Part shown: in pieces, positions 1 to 9,293 of the stretch | Position numbering within the stretch: position 1 is the first letter of the stretch | Layout of the letters: every line of letters starts with the position of its first letter | From: Caldilineaceae bacterium SB0664_bin_27 | GTDB taxonomy: Bacteria > Chloroflexota > Anaerolineae > Caldilineales > Caldilineaceae | NCBI GenBank assembly: GCA_009838625.1 | Contig: VXRG01000121.1 | Location: 1-60,457 of the forward strand | Length of the DNA stretch: 60,457 bases | Direction: 5' to 3' | Made by a program: the position numbers and the translations under genes | Notes under the pieces: generated by a model | Told to the model about the DNA's origin: nothing | What the model saw: only the letters and a program-made list of their open reading frames with translations | Database searches by the model: none

Positions 1-45
1 GTAGTGCGGGGGCGACCCCGTGTGAGAGTAGACCGCTGCCAACCT
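1..45 (+). rRNA. rrf: 5S rRNA, 3' end (partial)
   Basis: The first bases match the conserved 3' third of bacterial 5S rRNA: a GTAGTG box, a G-rich/C-rich hairpin (GGGGG with CCCC), the GAGAGTAG loop and a final CTGCCA strand. The 5' part lies outside the window. A rho-independent terminator follows at 75-96, as expected for the end of an rRNA operon. The exact 3' end is approximate. Confidence 0.85.
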
Positions 46-74
46 CCTCTTTCTTATAAATCAGTAAGCTCGGA

Positions 75-96
75 GACTCCCTTAGCGGGAGTTTTT
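75..96 (+). terminator. Rho-independent terminator after 5S rRNA
   Basis: ACTCCC (76-81) pairs with GGGAGT (87-92) around a five-base loop and runs into TTTTT. It closes the rRNA operon. Confidence 0.8.
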
Positions 97-170
97 CGCT
101 TTCTCAGGGGCGCGCCTGGTCAACTCGCGTCTCCCGGCGCCTGCCTGGATACCGCTTCCAGTTTCGATCT

Positions 171-1142
171 CTACCCCTGCCCATCCTCAAACAACCAGCA
201 TTTCGCCACTTGACCCTCCGCTGGCTCAAAGGCCGGCGGGCTTTCCTGAGCGCACGGCTCAAAAGCCAGAGGGCAGCGCGGGTGGAAACGGCAACCCGCA
301 GGCGGCTCGCGCAGATCAGGCGGCGCGCCGGGGATGAACTGCGGGGTGGTGTCGGCGTGAAGCCGGGGAATGCTGGCCAGAAGCCGTTGCGTATAGGGGT
401 GGCTGGGGTGCAGAAGCACCTGATCCGCGCTGCCGATCTCGACGATTTCTCCTGCATAGACCACAGCCAGCTCGTCGCACACATCGCTCGCCAGGGCGAT
501 GTCATGCGTGATAAAGATGATGGCCAGGTTCAAGTCCTGCTTCAGCCGTTTGAGTAGGTTGGTGATTTGGGTCTGAACGCTTGCGTCAAGGGCCGAAGTC
601 GGCTCATCCATGATTACCACGGGCGGATCCAGGATTAGGGCTGCGGCGATCATGGCGCGTTGCTTCATGCCGCCGCTGAGCTCATGCGGATAGCGGTCAT
701 ATACATCTGCGGGCAGCCCCACATAGGCCAGCAGTTCCAGGGCGCGAGCGCTCGCCCCCTGTTTACCGGCGGTTCCGCTCACCATCAGCGGTTCGATGAT
801 CTGCTCCCCTACGCGCAGGACAGGATTAAAGCCGTTCTGCGCGCCTTGGGGAACCAATGACAGCTTGCGCCAACGAATTTCCTGCCGGAAACGGTCATCC
901 GCCATACCGAGAAGCTCCTGCCCGTTCAACCAGATTTCGCCGTCATAGCGGGCCACGTTTGTGGGTAGCATGCGCATGATGGCGAGGGCGAGCGAGGATT
1001 TGCCGCTGCCCGATTCGCCCACGAGACCAAGGGCAGAGCCGCCGCTCGGAAGTGAAAAAGAGACTTTGTCCACCGCGCGCACAGCGCCGGCTCGATCGGC
1101 ATAGTGGAAGGTGAGATCACGAACGTCGAGAAGCGATGTCAT
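171..1142 (-). CDS. Oligopeptide ABC transporter ATP-binding protein (DppD/OppD-like)
   Basis: This is a cytoplasmic ATPase of a peptide/nickel-type importer, 323 residues and of usual DppD length. Walker A is GESGSGKSS, the signature is LSGGMKQR, Walker B is VVIMDEPTSALD, and the C-terminal zone has the oligopeptide-family pattern ending in a Cys-rich RFHPRCP segment. The ATG at 1142 was chosen because it overlaps the TGA of the permease (ATGA), and the family homology begins just after it. An in-frame start at 1253 would add 37 residues with no family character. It is the last gene of the operon that begins near 10319 and pairs with the second ATPase at 9294-10319. Confidence 0.92.
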   Translation of the reverse strand: MTSLLDVRDLTFHYADRAGAVRAVDKVSFSLPSGGSALGLVGESGSGKSSLALAIMRMLPTNVARYDGEIWLNGQELLGMADDRFRQEIRWRKLSLVPQGAQNGFNPVLRVGEQIIEPLMVSGTAGKQGASARALELLAYVGLPADVYDRYPHELSGGMKQRAMIAAALILDPPVVIMDEPTSALDASVQTQITNLLKRLKQDLNLAIIFITHDIALASDVCDELAVVYAGEIVEIGSADQVLLHPSHPYTQRLLASIPRLHADTTPQFIPGAPPDLREPPAGCRFHPRCPLAFEPCAQESPPAFEPAEGQVAKCWLFEDGQG

Positions 1143-2575
1143 GGCGGCGATCGCCTCAGCCGCGGGTTCACCACCGGTTCTATTCCCAACCCAAGCAGCA
1201 TGAAGGTGAGGGCTGTAAGGACGATGCAGAGGCCGGGAGGCACGATCCACCACCAGTAGCCGAGATAGATGCCGCCTGTACGGAAGCCGGCCTCAAGTAT
1301 CTGTCCCCAGGTGGGAATGGAGGGATCGCCGAGGCCGAGAAAGCTGAGGCCTGCTTCGGACAGAATCGCGGCGGGGGCGCCGAAGATGAGTTGGGCGAAG
1401 ACGTAGGGAGTGATCTGGGGCAGGATGTGGCGGAACATGACCCGCCGCCGCGACGCGCCTAGGCTCTGAATGGCTTCGAGCAACTGGTTGGTGCGCATGT
1501 GGAGGACCATACTGCGGATCTGGATGGTCAGGCCCGGCCAACCGAAGACGACGAGGATGAAGATGATCATCCACAGGCTGGGGCCGACGATGAAAAGCAT
1601 GAAGATGAGTAGCGGCAACACAGGCACGTTGGCAACGATGTCGGAGATGCGCTGGATAGTGATGTCAGCCCGTCCGCCCAGGTAACCGCTGGCGATGCCG
1701 AGCGATGTGCCGATCGCGGTGGACATCAGGGCGGAGATGACACCGATGAAGAGCGCGACGGGCACGCCGAACAGCAGGCCCCGGGCCAGATCTCTGCCCA
1801 GACTGTCAGTACCCATCAGGCCGAAAACGGCGCCGCCCACGACGAAGCGCACTTTCCCCACGCTATCGCCCTCCTCCCGCAATGCGGCCTGAACGATGAT
1901 CTCATAGTCGCCGGTCAAGGGCGTGAGAGCTTTTACAGAGTCGCCGGTGGGGACGCCAAAGAGGAATTGATCGACGCGTCCGCCGATCTGCGCGCCGTCC
2001 AGCCGCAGATCAAACTCGTCGGCAAGAAAATTCTGTACTGCGGTCACGGTTGCTTCGTCGGTGCTCAGTTGCACCCGTAACGGCGTTCGGCCATAACGCA
2101 GGAACGGTCCGCTTTCACCTTCACGAGGACCGCGCACCGTGTGGCGGTAGATGCGCAGTTGTTTGCCGTCCGGTCGTTTGAGCGAGATCAGCACCAGGGG
2201 CGGGCGCTCTGCATATTTGACGTCGGCGAGGGTGACGGCCAGGAAGGTCGGAGGGTGGGAAGAGGCATAGGTCAGGGGGAAGCGCCAGCTATGGACCGGC
2301 CCGCTGCGGGCCATCTGCACGGTGTGAGGCTCCGTACCTTCGAAGATACGGTGGGGAGGCCGGGCCTCCCGGCGAAGTGAGTTAGTCCAGACCGGCGGCA
2401 CCGCTTTAGGGTTATCCACCCAGACGATGGGATTACTCCACCGGCTCTCGCCAAAATCCAGTGGAAATACGAGCAACACGTAGACAGCCACCGCAATCAG
2501 CAAGCACAACAGGCTGACGCCTCCAAAGCCCGGCCCGCTGCGCAGAAGCACCTGCAAGGCGCTGGCCCTGTTCAC
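1139..2575 (-). CDS. Peptide ABC transporter permease (DppC-like) with large extracellular insertion
   Basis: Inner-membrane permease of 478 residues, against about 300 for typical DppC. TM1 (about residues 18-36) is followed by some 200 residues of polar, beta-rich sequence before the five-helix core. The core has the coupling loop EAIQSLGASRRRVMFRHILP and the usual C-terminal helices. The large loop between TM1 and TM2 would face outward and could contact the oversized binding protein encoded upstream. It overlaps the ATPase gene by four bases, which suggests translational coupling. The function is clear from the core; the role of the insertion is unknown. Confidence 0.9.
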   Translation of the reverse strand: MNRASALQVLLRSGPGFGGVSLLCLLIAVAVYVLLVFPLDFGESRWSNPIVWVDNPKAVPPVWTNSLRREARPPHRIFEGTEPHTVQMARSGPVHSWRFPLTYASSHPPTFLAVTLADVKYAERPPLVLISLKRPDGKQLRIYRHTVRGPREGESGPFLRYGRTPLRVQLSTDEATVTAVQNFLADEFDLRLDGAQIGGRVDQFLFGVPTGDSVKALTPLTGDYEIIVQAALREEGDSVGKVRFVVGGAVFGLMGTDSLGRDLARGLLFGVPVALFIGVISALMSTAIGTSLGIASGYLGGRADITIQRISDIVANVPVLPLLIFMLFIVGPSLWMIIFILVVFGWPGLTIQIRSMVLHMRTNQLLEAIQSLGASRRRVMFRHILPQITPYVFAQLIFGAPAAILSEAGLSFLGLGDPSIPTWGQILEAGFRTGGIYLGYWWWIVPPGLCIVLTALTFMLLGLGIEPVVNPRLRRSPP

Positions 2576-2648
2576 AGCGTTTTCCTTCTTGCGCCGGTCT
2601 TTGTTCGGGGCCCAGATGGCGCCCCTGTCGTAGGGCTGTCGTTCGGCA

Positions 2649-3704
2649 TCAGTCCGTGTACCTCACACGTGGATCGAGGAAGACGTAAAGCACTTCCAGT
2701 ACGATGCGGATCACGACATACATCAGAGTGAAGATGAAGGTGAGAGCAACGATGACGTTTTCATCGGGCGTGCCGGCGAGGGCATCGTAGTAGAGCCGGC
2801 CCATGCCCTGCCAGTTAAAGACGGTTTCCACCAGAATCGAGCCTGACACCGACCCTGCCAGGCCGAACATGAGGCCGGTGACGATCGGCGGGGCGGCGAC
2901 GCGCAGAATGTGGCGGAGGCGAACGCGGCTTTCGGGCAGACCTTTAGCGCGGGCGATCTTGACATGGTCTTCCTGGGCGATATTGAGGGTGATGGTGCGA
3001 ATCGAGTAGATCGACGGCCCAAAGCTGACGAGAACCAGGGTAATTATCGGCAGCAGGGCATGTGAGACAAGGTCGAAGAAGCGGGGCAGGAGTTCTGTAG
3101 GCGGCGGCGTGCTGTACATGCCGCCGGAAGGAAGGATTCGCAGCTGGATAGAGAGAATCAGTATGAACAGGATGCCGATCCACCAGGTGGGAATGGCAAA
3201 GGAAACGGCCGCGAAGCCGGAGACAAAGCGATCCAGCCAAGAACCCTGACGGGTGGCAAGATAGGAGCCGCCGATGATGCCGATGATGGCGGTGATGATG
3301 AATGATGAGGTGAGCAGGAGCATGGAGTTGGGCACGCGCTCGGTCACGATATCGAAGACGCGATTGCTGCCGTCGAAGCTGCGGAGCGAGCGGGCTTCGC
3401 CCAGGTCGAGGGTCAACACCCGCAACGCGGTGCGGGGGAGGCGATAGTACCAGGGGGTGCGCAAGCCATAGAAGATTTCCAACTCCTCACGGCGCTTCTC
3501 CAGCACCTTTTCCATCTCGTCGGGGTCGCGGATGGTTTCGGCCAGCGCGGTTCGCTCGGCGCGCAGCTGCTCTCCAATCGTTGCAGCAAGGATGCGGTCG
3601 GAGAAGCCGGTCAGACCCAGCGTCAGCACCAGCATGAGCAGGACGACGAAAAAGACCCCGACCATGGTGAGGGAACGGACGAGGAGGGGACGAAAAAGTG
3701 ACAT
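2649..3704 (-). CDS. Peptide ABC transporter permease (DppB-like)
   Basis: Permease of 351 residues with TM1 at about residues 10-33, a roughly 80-residue charged loop rich in Arg/Glu, then five helices with a coupling loop containing IARAKGLPESRVRLRHILR. It ends in the DppB-typical helix and a short tail FLDPRVRYTD. It lies 73 bases upstream of the DppC-like gene in the same operon. Together the two permeases form the membrane channel of the importer. Confidence 0.92.
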   Translation of the reverse strand: MSLFRPLLVRSLTMVGVFFVVLLMLVLTLGLTGFSDRILAATIGEQLRAERTALAETIRDPDEMEKVLEKRREELEIFYGLRTPWYYRLPRTALRVLTLDLGEARSLRSFDGSNRVFDIVTERVPNSMLLLTSSFIITAIIGIIGGSYLATRQGSWLDRFVSGFAAVSFAIPTWWIGILFILILSIQLRILPSGGMYSTPPPTELLPRFFDLVSHALLPIITLVLVSFGPSIYSIRTITLNIAQEDHVKIARAKGLPESRVRLRHILRVAAPPIVTGLMFGLAGSVSGSILVETVFNWQGMGRLYYDALAGTPDENVIVALTFIFTLMYVVIRIVLEVLYVFLDPRVRYTD

Positions 3705-3805
3705 TACAGCGGTGGACAGTGGCTAGTGATCGGTGGTCAGTCGTCAGGAGGTGATGTGAAGTTGCTATTCACTATACACTGTCCACGAAACACCAGCCAC
3801 TGCTG

Positions 3806-6571
3806 TCAACGTCTGCGACGTGCGAGAAGGATGCCGCCAAGGATGATGATAATTACAACAGCACCGACGACTGGATTCACCGGCAGCCCGCCGGCGGGTT
3901 CGGATTCGACCTCTGCGCTCTCCGATTCGGATTCCGTATCCGATTCTGAATCGGATTCCGTGTCGGACTCTGCCTCATCAGACTTCTCTTCAGTTTCCGA
4001 TTCGCTCTCTTCCTCTTCAACTGCGGCCTCGGACGACTCTTCATCCGAGTCGGAAGATGAGGCTTCCTCTGTATCCGAGGATTCTGTATCTGAGGACTCC
4101 GTTTCCGAGGATTCTGTTTCCTCCGCTGCCGGCTCCTCTCCGATGATGGCGATATCGGCTTCCAGCTCGATGCGCCGCTCCGCCATACGGGCCAGCTCAT
4201 CGCTGTAAGCAACCAGAACCAGTTCGTATATCCCCAGTTCCAACTGGTCCGTGGTCTCAGCAGTCATTCTGATGGCAAACCAGTTGGGGTCCAGGGTGTC
4301 GGCGTCTCCCTGCTGGATGATCTCCCCGCTGGCGGTATCGATCAACAGATAGCGCAGGGACAGATTGCCAGGCCCGTCCAGGGTCAAAGTAACTTCATAG
4401 TCGGCGCCCAAGTCGATCGGCGGCGCTTCGATCTCGGTATATTCGATCAGGTCCGGCAGCCCGCGGTAGAGATCGCTGGCGGTAAAGGGATAGCTTTCGT
4501 CACGGAAGGCGACCAGTTCGGCGAATTGGGCCGGTGGGTCATAGCGCTCCAACATGAAGGGGCCGTTGCTGATCACCATGTGGCCTTTTTCGTCAAACCA
4601 TTCGAGCACGGCGGTATAACGTTCCACGCCCTCTTCGCTGCTGGTGAGGACCATTTCTCCGTCGGCTGTGGGCAGGGTGAACACGTCAGTGGGGATGGTC
4701 TCCAACCGGCGCAGGTCCAACATGGCCTTGCGCACGAGCCGGGCATCGCGGTCCAGCACCAGGCTGATCCATGGCACGTTGTAACGGGCCGCGGCCGTAT
4801 CGCTATACGCAGCCCGCCGCTGGCCGAATACCAGCTCATCCATCGCATAAAGCATTTCCCAAGGGGTACTCAACCCGGCGGGGATGCCGTAGGAGGCGAT
4901 GTAATTCTGCTCAAAGTGCCAGAAGTCCACATAGGCTTCGATGCGATTTTCGTCCAACACGCGGTATCCCTTGATCGTGTCAAGAAAAGGGCGCGCGGTC
5001 GTGGCGATTACCGTTTCAATCTTGGCTTTATCAGGATTGTAGGACAGGTCGAAGCCCTGGTAGATCGAATAGAGAACATCGGCCATGCTGATCGCTTGGC
5101 CATGATGCCACGGAGCCTGGAAGTACTTGCTGTAGTCGTAGACGACTTTACTGGTGGCTGTCACCTCTTCACCCACGTTCGTCCACCGGCCGCGCTGCGT
5201 GTTCCACATGATGGCATCCGCCGGCACATCCAACGCGCCTTCCGGCCCGGCCGTCTCCACTTCATAATCGATACGGAAGGGCGCAGGGATCCCGGTGAAG
5301 GGATCGTTCCAAACGGCCGGGTCCTGCAGATGCCGCCAGATGTCGTTGCTGTAAACATCGCCAAACCCGCCGACCGGGTTCCATGTCGTGCGTTCGGTCC
5401 ACACCCATAGATGGCCCACGGTCAGTTCGTCGGTGCCGGCTTTGTAAGCCGAACGCAGGCTCCACAGCCCGCGGGGTCCTGCTGCCAGATCCTGGGTGAT
5501 GCCCTCGACGCCGGCCTGCACAGGGAAGGCGTTCATGACGGTAGCGATCCAGATGCGGACCGACTCGTCGAGGCCGATGCGGGTCATTTCGCGATACATG
5601 TCGTCACGCTCGGCCTGGTCGGCGAATTCGCCCTTGAAGAGGCGCTCACCCAGATCGTCCAGCTCTTCATTTTCGTAGTGCCAGAAGCCGACCTCTTTCC
5701 AGCCGGGCATATTTCCCAGCCAGGGGGCATAGAAGGAGTTGATGCCGCCGAAATCATAGCGGTTGGGCGCGCCGCGGCCCCAGCCTTCGGTATAGAGGTG
5801 CCATTCAAACTGGGCCGGGTCGGTGGCATAGACGGTCTGGATGGCGGGCGCGAAGGACTGGCGATTGGCCGCGATCGCAAACCCGGCGTCTTGCAGAGCC
5901 GCTCGAATCAGATCGCCCACTTCGCGCCGCTCGTCCTCCACGCGCATAATGAACTTCAAGCGGATCGGCTGCTCGTTGAAGTGCCACACACCGTCCACCA
6001 GCTCCGCGCCAGCCTCGGTCATGGCATCGGCGATCAGCTGGCGAGCATATTCGGGATCATAGTCCAATTCCGCCTGCTGGATGACGTCGAAGACGGTCAG
6101 ATAGTCGTAATCGGTGGAGGCCACGTTGGTGTACATCGGCGCTGCCTGGCCCTGGTAGATCTCCCGGGTGACAAACTCCCGGTCTACTAAGCGCTGCATG
6201 GCCTGCCGCACCTCCTTGATCGAAAAGGGGTTCAATCTCCCTTCGGGCGCGGGCGCCGGATTGAGGATCAACGAGATGGTGCTGGCGGGGGCCTCATAGA
6301 GTTGGATGCCCTCTTTGTCGCGCAGCTCGCGGGCCGCGGCGATCTTCAGATTGAAGTAGTAGAGGTCCATCTCGCCGGCTTCCAGATCCAGAGGAGCGCG
6401 GTCCACGTTGAACGCTTTGAAGTAGAGCCGCTCGACGGCCGGGCCGGGTTCCTCATGAGGGGGGTCGTATTGGGCCAGGACCGAGGCGGAGAGTCCGATA
6501 ATGATCGCCAGGCTGATCGGGACGACTTTGAGCAGCCATGCCGGGATTTTGGTCGACCAAGTCGTTTTCAT
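3806..6571 (-). CDS. Large solute-binding protein (SBP_bac_5), C-terminally membrane-anchored
   Basis: Protein of 921 residues. A signal peptide (KVVPISLAIIIGLSASVLA) leads into a family-5 peptide/nickel binding domain. The family is normally 500-600 residues, so about 250 residues are extra, including a beta-rich section after about residue 740. The last 110 residues are an acidic Ser/Glu/Asp-rich linker, then one TM helix (VVGAVVIIIILGGILLA) and RRRR. The protein is therefore held by its C-terminus rather than as a lipoprotein. The ATG at 6571 was chosen over 6673 because AAAGGA sits 10 bases upstream and the signal peptide follows directly. The ligand is unknown; peptides or glycopeptides are plausible from context. 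Confidence 0.88.
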   Translation of the reverse strand: MKTTWSTKIPAWLLKVVPISLAIIIGLSASVLAQYDPPHEEPGPAVERLYFKAFNVDRAPLDLEAGEMDLYYFNLKIAAARELRDKEGIQLYEAPASTISLILNPAPAPEGRLNPFSIKEVRQAMQRLVDREFVTREIYQGQAAPMYTNVASTDYDYLTVFDVIQQAELDYDPEYARQLIADAMTEAGAELVDGVWHFNEQPIRLKFIMRVEDERREVGDLIRAALQDAGFAIAANRQSFAPAIQTVYATDPAQFEWHLYTEGWGRGAPNRYDFGGINSFYAPWLGNMPGWKEVGFWHYENEELDDLGERLFKGEFADQAERDDMYREMTRIGLDESVRIWIATVMNAFPVQAGVEGITQDLAAGPRGLWSLRSAYKAGTDELTVGHLWVWTERTTWNPVGGFGDVYSNDIWRHLQDPAVWNDPFTGIPAPFRIDYEVETAGPEGALDVPADAIMWNTQRGRWTNVGEEVTATSKVVYDYSKYFQAPWHHGQAISMADVLYSIYQGFDLSYNPDKAKIETVIATTARPFLDTIKGYRVLDENRIEAYVDFWHFEQNYIASYGIPAGLSTPWEMLYAMDELVFGQRRAAYSDTAAARYNVPWISLVLDRDARLVRKAMLDLRRLETIPTDVFTLPTADGEMVLTSSEEGVERYTAVLEWFDEKGHMVISNGPFMLERYDPPAQFAELVAFRDESYPFTASDLYRGLPDLIEYTEIEAPPIDLGADYEVTLTLDGPGNLSLRYLLIDTASGEIIQQGDADTLDPNWFAIRMTAETTDQLELGIYELVLVAYSDELARMAERRIELEADIAIIGEEPAAEETESSETESSDTESSDTEEASSSDSDEESSEAAVEEEESESETEEKSDEAESDTESDSESDTESESESAEVESEPAGGLPVNPVVGAVVIIIILGGILLARRRR

Positions 6572-6687
6572 ATTGCAAATCCTTTTGCCAACATCCGGGG
6601 CCTGTGGCCGCCTGGTTGCCGCTCGCCACCGATCTTTTGGGGACGTCGGGCAAGCATAATGGCAGTGAGCCACCTGCCGCTGACAGC

Positions 6688-9069
6688 TTATCCGGTTCGC
6701 TTACGGAACGAAACCCATAGCAGGCCAAGCGCGATACCGATGCCGACGCCGCCGACCACCGGCCAGGCCGCGCTCGCCGCGGGTACGGCTGTGGTGGCAA
6801 GGGCCGTCGCTGCCGGCACGCTCTCCACCGCGACCTGGTTGGAAGCAGGCGTAAGGCCGGCTTGCGTTGCGGATTCGTTCATCTGTTGGAGCTTCTCATC
6901 CAAGGCATCCAGTTTCTTGTCCAGGTCCTGGACATTGTCGAAGCCGAACTCCATATAGAATGATGTGGAAGCGAAGTTGCCCGATTCGTCGACCAACACG
7001 ACCCTGTGGGCGCCTTCGCCGGAGATGGGAACGAAGATCTGCTGGGTATAGCGCCCGAGCTTGTCGGTGCGACCGGAGGCAGCGTTGGCGCCACCGACTT
7101 GCAAATAAATATCCATATCTGGTTGGAAGCCGTGCCCCTGGACGGTGATGGTTTCGCCGGCAGCCCCGGCGTCGGGGCTGATGAAGATTTCGGGGCGGGC
7201 GATGGCGCGCTGGCGGCTGAAACCGATCTTCTGGTTAACGGGGCCAAACTCGCCAAGGCGGGTATCGGCCCAGACCAGATAGGCATCGTTCTCACTGGCA
7301 GCGATGGCGAAGTAGTCGCCCAGGAAAAGCCCTCTGGGGAAGCCCTTGTTGGGATTAGAGGGGAAGTCGGTCACGCGCGTGTCGCCTACTTTGAGGTCGA
7401 GCTCTTCCAGCTCGAAGCCCCAGGTCTCGCCCTGATCTTCGGAACGGGTATAGTAGATATGGTAGCGGGTGCGGACGGGGTCATCGCGCATATCCCCCCA
7501 CATGATATGGATGACGCCATCCGGCCCGACGTCCATGGCGGGGAAAAACTGAACGGCGTCGGTCTCATCGGTATTGATGCGTACGGGCCGCGACCAGCGA
7601 TCTCCGCCGTTGAGTGAGCGGATAAAGTATACGTCGCCCTCATCGAGCGGATTTTCCGCCGGCAGAGCGACATAGGCTACATATAGCTCATCTTCAGGCC
7701 CTATCGATACTTTGGGGAAGGCAGACGCCCAGTAGCGGAAGTAAGCGTTACGGGGCCGGAACCCCGGCTCAAGGAAGCGGGCGATACGCTTGGGATCGCC
7801 AAAGGTTTCGCCGCCATCTTCAGACTTGGACATATAAAATTCAGCGAGGCCCTTCATGCTCTCGTCGTCGGTACTGTCGATCCAGGTTACATAGAGAGTG
7901 CCCTTGGAATCGACGACGGGGACGGGCCCCTGCACGACTCGCCTGGTGCCGATTGCGTTCGACTGGCCTTCGGTGTCGTCGATCTCGCCATAGGTGCGCT
8001 TTACGGTTGGGCCAACCGGGACAGGATCGGACCAGGTCACACCCTGGTCGAGCGAGTAGGCCAGCATGGGCGTGGTCTGTACTTCAGGCGCGCCCAGGGT
8101 TGGGAGTTCGCCGATGTAGAGGATGTCGTAGATGGTGTTAAATTCGACAAAGGTGACATAGACCACCGTCTGGTCTTCAATGGTGGGGTGGGGGCCTGTG
8201 GTCAGCCACGGTTTGTCGAGGAAGCTGAGGCTCACCGTACCGCGTATGCGGCCGGTGGGGTCGAGCACGGCATCAGATTCGACGTCGCTGCGGGCGCTGT
8301 CGACGGGCTCCTCCCAGACGAATCCGCCGTCATTCGACGTCGAGACGGCGATCGAAGAGACGAGGGCGAAGCCGGTGGCGTTGCCGACAGAGTACTCCTT
8401 GATGCCGATAGATATCGAGGCCATGTAGACATTGCCATCGCTATCGAACTCCACCACCGGGTCGCCGCCGGAGATGCGGTCTTTACGCAGGTATTTGATC
8501 TGCTGCGGCCCCTCCCAATTCACGCCTCCGTCAATGCTGACGTAGGCCGAATTGTTGGGGAAGTTGTAGTCGATCACACCCAGGACGAGGTGATCGGGAT
8601 CATGCGGATTGACTGCGATGTCCGGTTCTGTCTGCAGAGGGCTGTTGCTGAAGTCGCGGGTCACGAGCAGGTCGCGGCTGAACGCGGGCGCCGGATCGCG
8701 GTAGGGAACGAGGATGCCGGGCCCCACTGACTGCAGCAGGGGCGTGTCAGTGCCGCTGTTGGGCAGACTGGACAGATTCTGGCGGTCGAGCGTGTTCCAG
8801 CCTGGCCGGTCAAGGAAGATCCGATTGTCCACGCCTTGGGCGATGAGCCAAGCAGGGCCGGAGAGCACGTCCTGGATCGGATTCATGGCATCTAGAATAT
8901 CGGCGGGGTTTTTGCTGATCTTGCCGCGCGTCGGCAGCTGGGGCACGGGCATCTGCGCCGCTGCCGGAAGCGGCATGGCCAGCAGCACGAGAACCAGGAC
9001 CAGAAGGGGGAGCCGCAGGCCCGACCGGAGGCCGTTGCGGGGCCATTTGATCTTGTGCAGTTTATTCAT
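6688..9069 (-). CDS. Surface BNR-repeat (sialidase-like) protein with C-terminal TM anchor
   Basis: Exported protein of 793 residues. It has an N-terminal signal (LPLLVLVLVLLAMPLPAAAQ) and at least six Asp-box-like motifs (SIDGGVNW, SNDGGFVW, SLDQGVTW, SEDGGETF, SLNGGDRW, SEDQGETW), which mark a beta-propeller of the exo-sialidase type. An IPT/Ig-like domain starts near SPDAGAAGETITVQGHGF, followed by a short coiled stretch, a TM helix and FRKRTG. AAGGAG lies 11 bases before the ATG. It sits between transporter genes, so it may release or present substrate. Asp boxes alone do not prove sialidase activity, and no catalytic triad is assigned. Confidence 0.82.
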   Translation of the reverse strand: MNKLHKIKWPRNGLRSGLRLPLLVLVLVLLAMPLPAAAQMPVPQLPTRGKISKNPADILDAMNPIQDVLSGPAWLIAQGVDNRIFLDRPGWNTLDRQNLSSLPNSGTDTPLLQSVGPGILVPYRDPAPAFSRDLLVTRDFSNSPLQTEPDIAVNPHDPDHLVLGVIDYNFPNNSAYVSIDGGVNWEGPQQIKYLRKDRISGGDPVVEFDSDGNVYMASISIGIKEYSVGNATGFALVSSIAVSTSNDGGFVWEEPVDSARSDVESDAVLDPTGRIRGTVSLSFLDKPWLTTGPHPTIEDQTVVYVTFVEFNTIYDILYIGELPTLGAPEVQTTPMLAYSLDQGVTWSDPVPVGPTVKRTYGEIDDTEGQSNAIGTRRVVQGPVPVVDSKGTLYVTWIDSTDDESMKGLAEFYMSKSEDGGETFGDPKRIARFLEPGFRPRNAYFRYWASAFPKVSIGPEDELYVAYVALPAENPLDEGDVYFIRSLNGGDRWSRPVRINTDETDAVQFFPAMDVGPDGVIHIMWGDMRDDPVRTRYHIYYTRSEDQGETWGFELEELDLKVGDTRVTDFPSNPNKGFPRGLFLGDYFAIAASENDAYLVWADTRLGEFGPVNQKIGFSRQRAIARPEIFISPDAGAAGETITVQGHGFQPDMDIYLQVGGANAASGRTDKLGRYTQQIFVPISGEGAHRVVLVDESGNFASTSFYMEFGFDNVQDLDKKLDALDEKLQQMNESATQAGLTPASNQVAVESVPAATALATTAVPAASAAWPVVGGVGIGIALGLLWVSFRKRTG

Positions 9070-9293
9070 GGGATACAGATCTCCTTATGTATACGTTAAA
9101 CGCCGGCGGCGGCTGAGCCGCCAGCCAGCGAACCCTTTCTCAAGAGTGTGTTTCCGCCAACGTCGATCCCATCTTCGGGCGGTTGGCGGCGTGACAGGCG
9201 GGTCACCAATTGTGCGTTTTGGTAATGGCCAGCCTGAATCTGGATTTCAGTGGTACGGGCATCAAATGTTATTATAATAGCAAATTTGCGTTC

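Noticed and set aside
4526..6190. Two plus-strand frames of 294 and 259 codons over the large binding protein
   Set aside because: They are complementary shadows of the SBP gene with no recognisable domain and no ribosome site.
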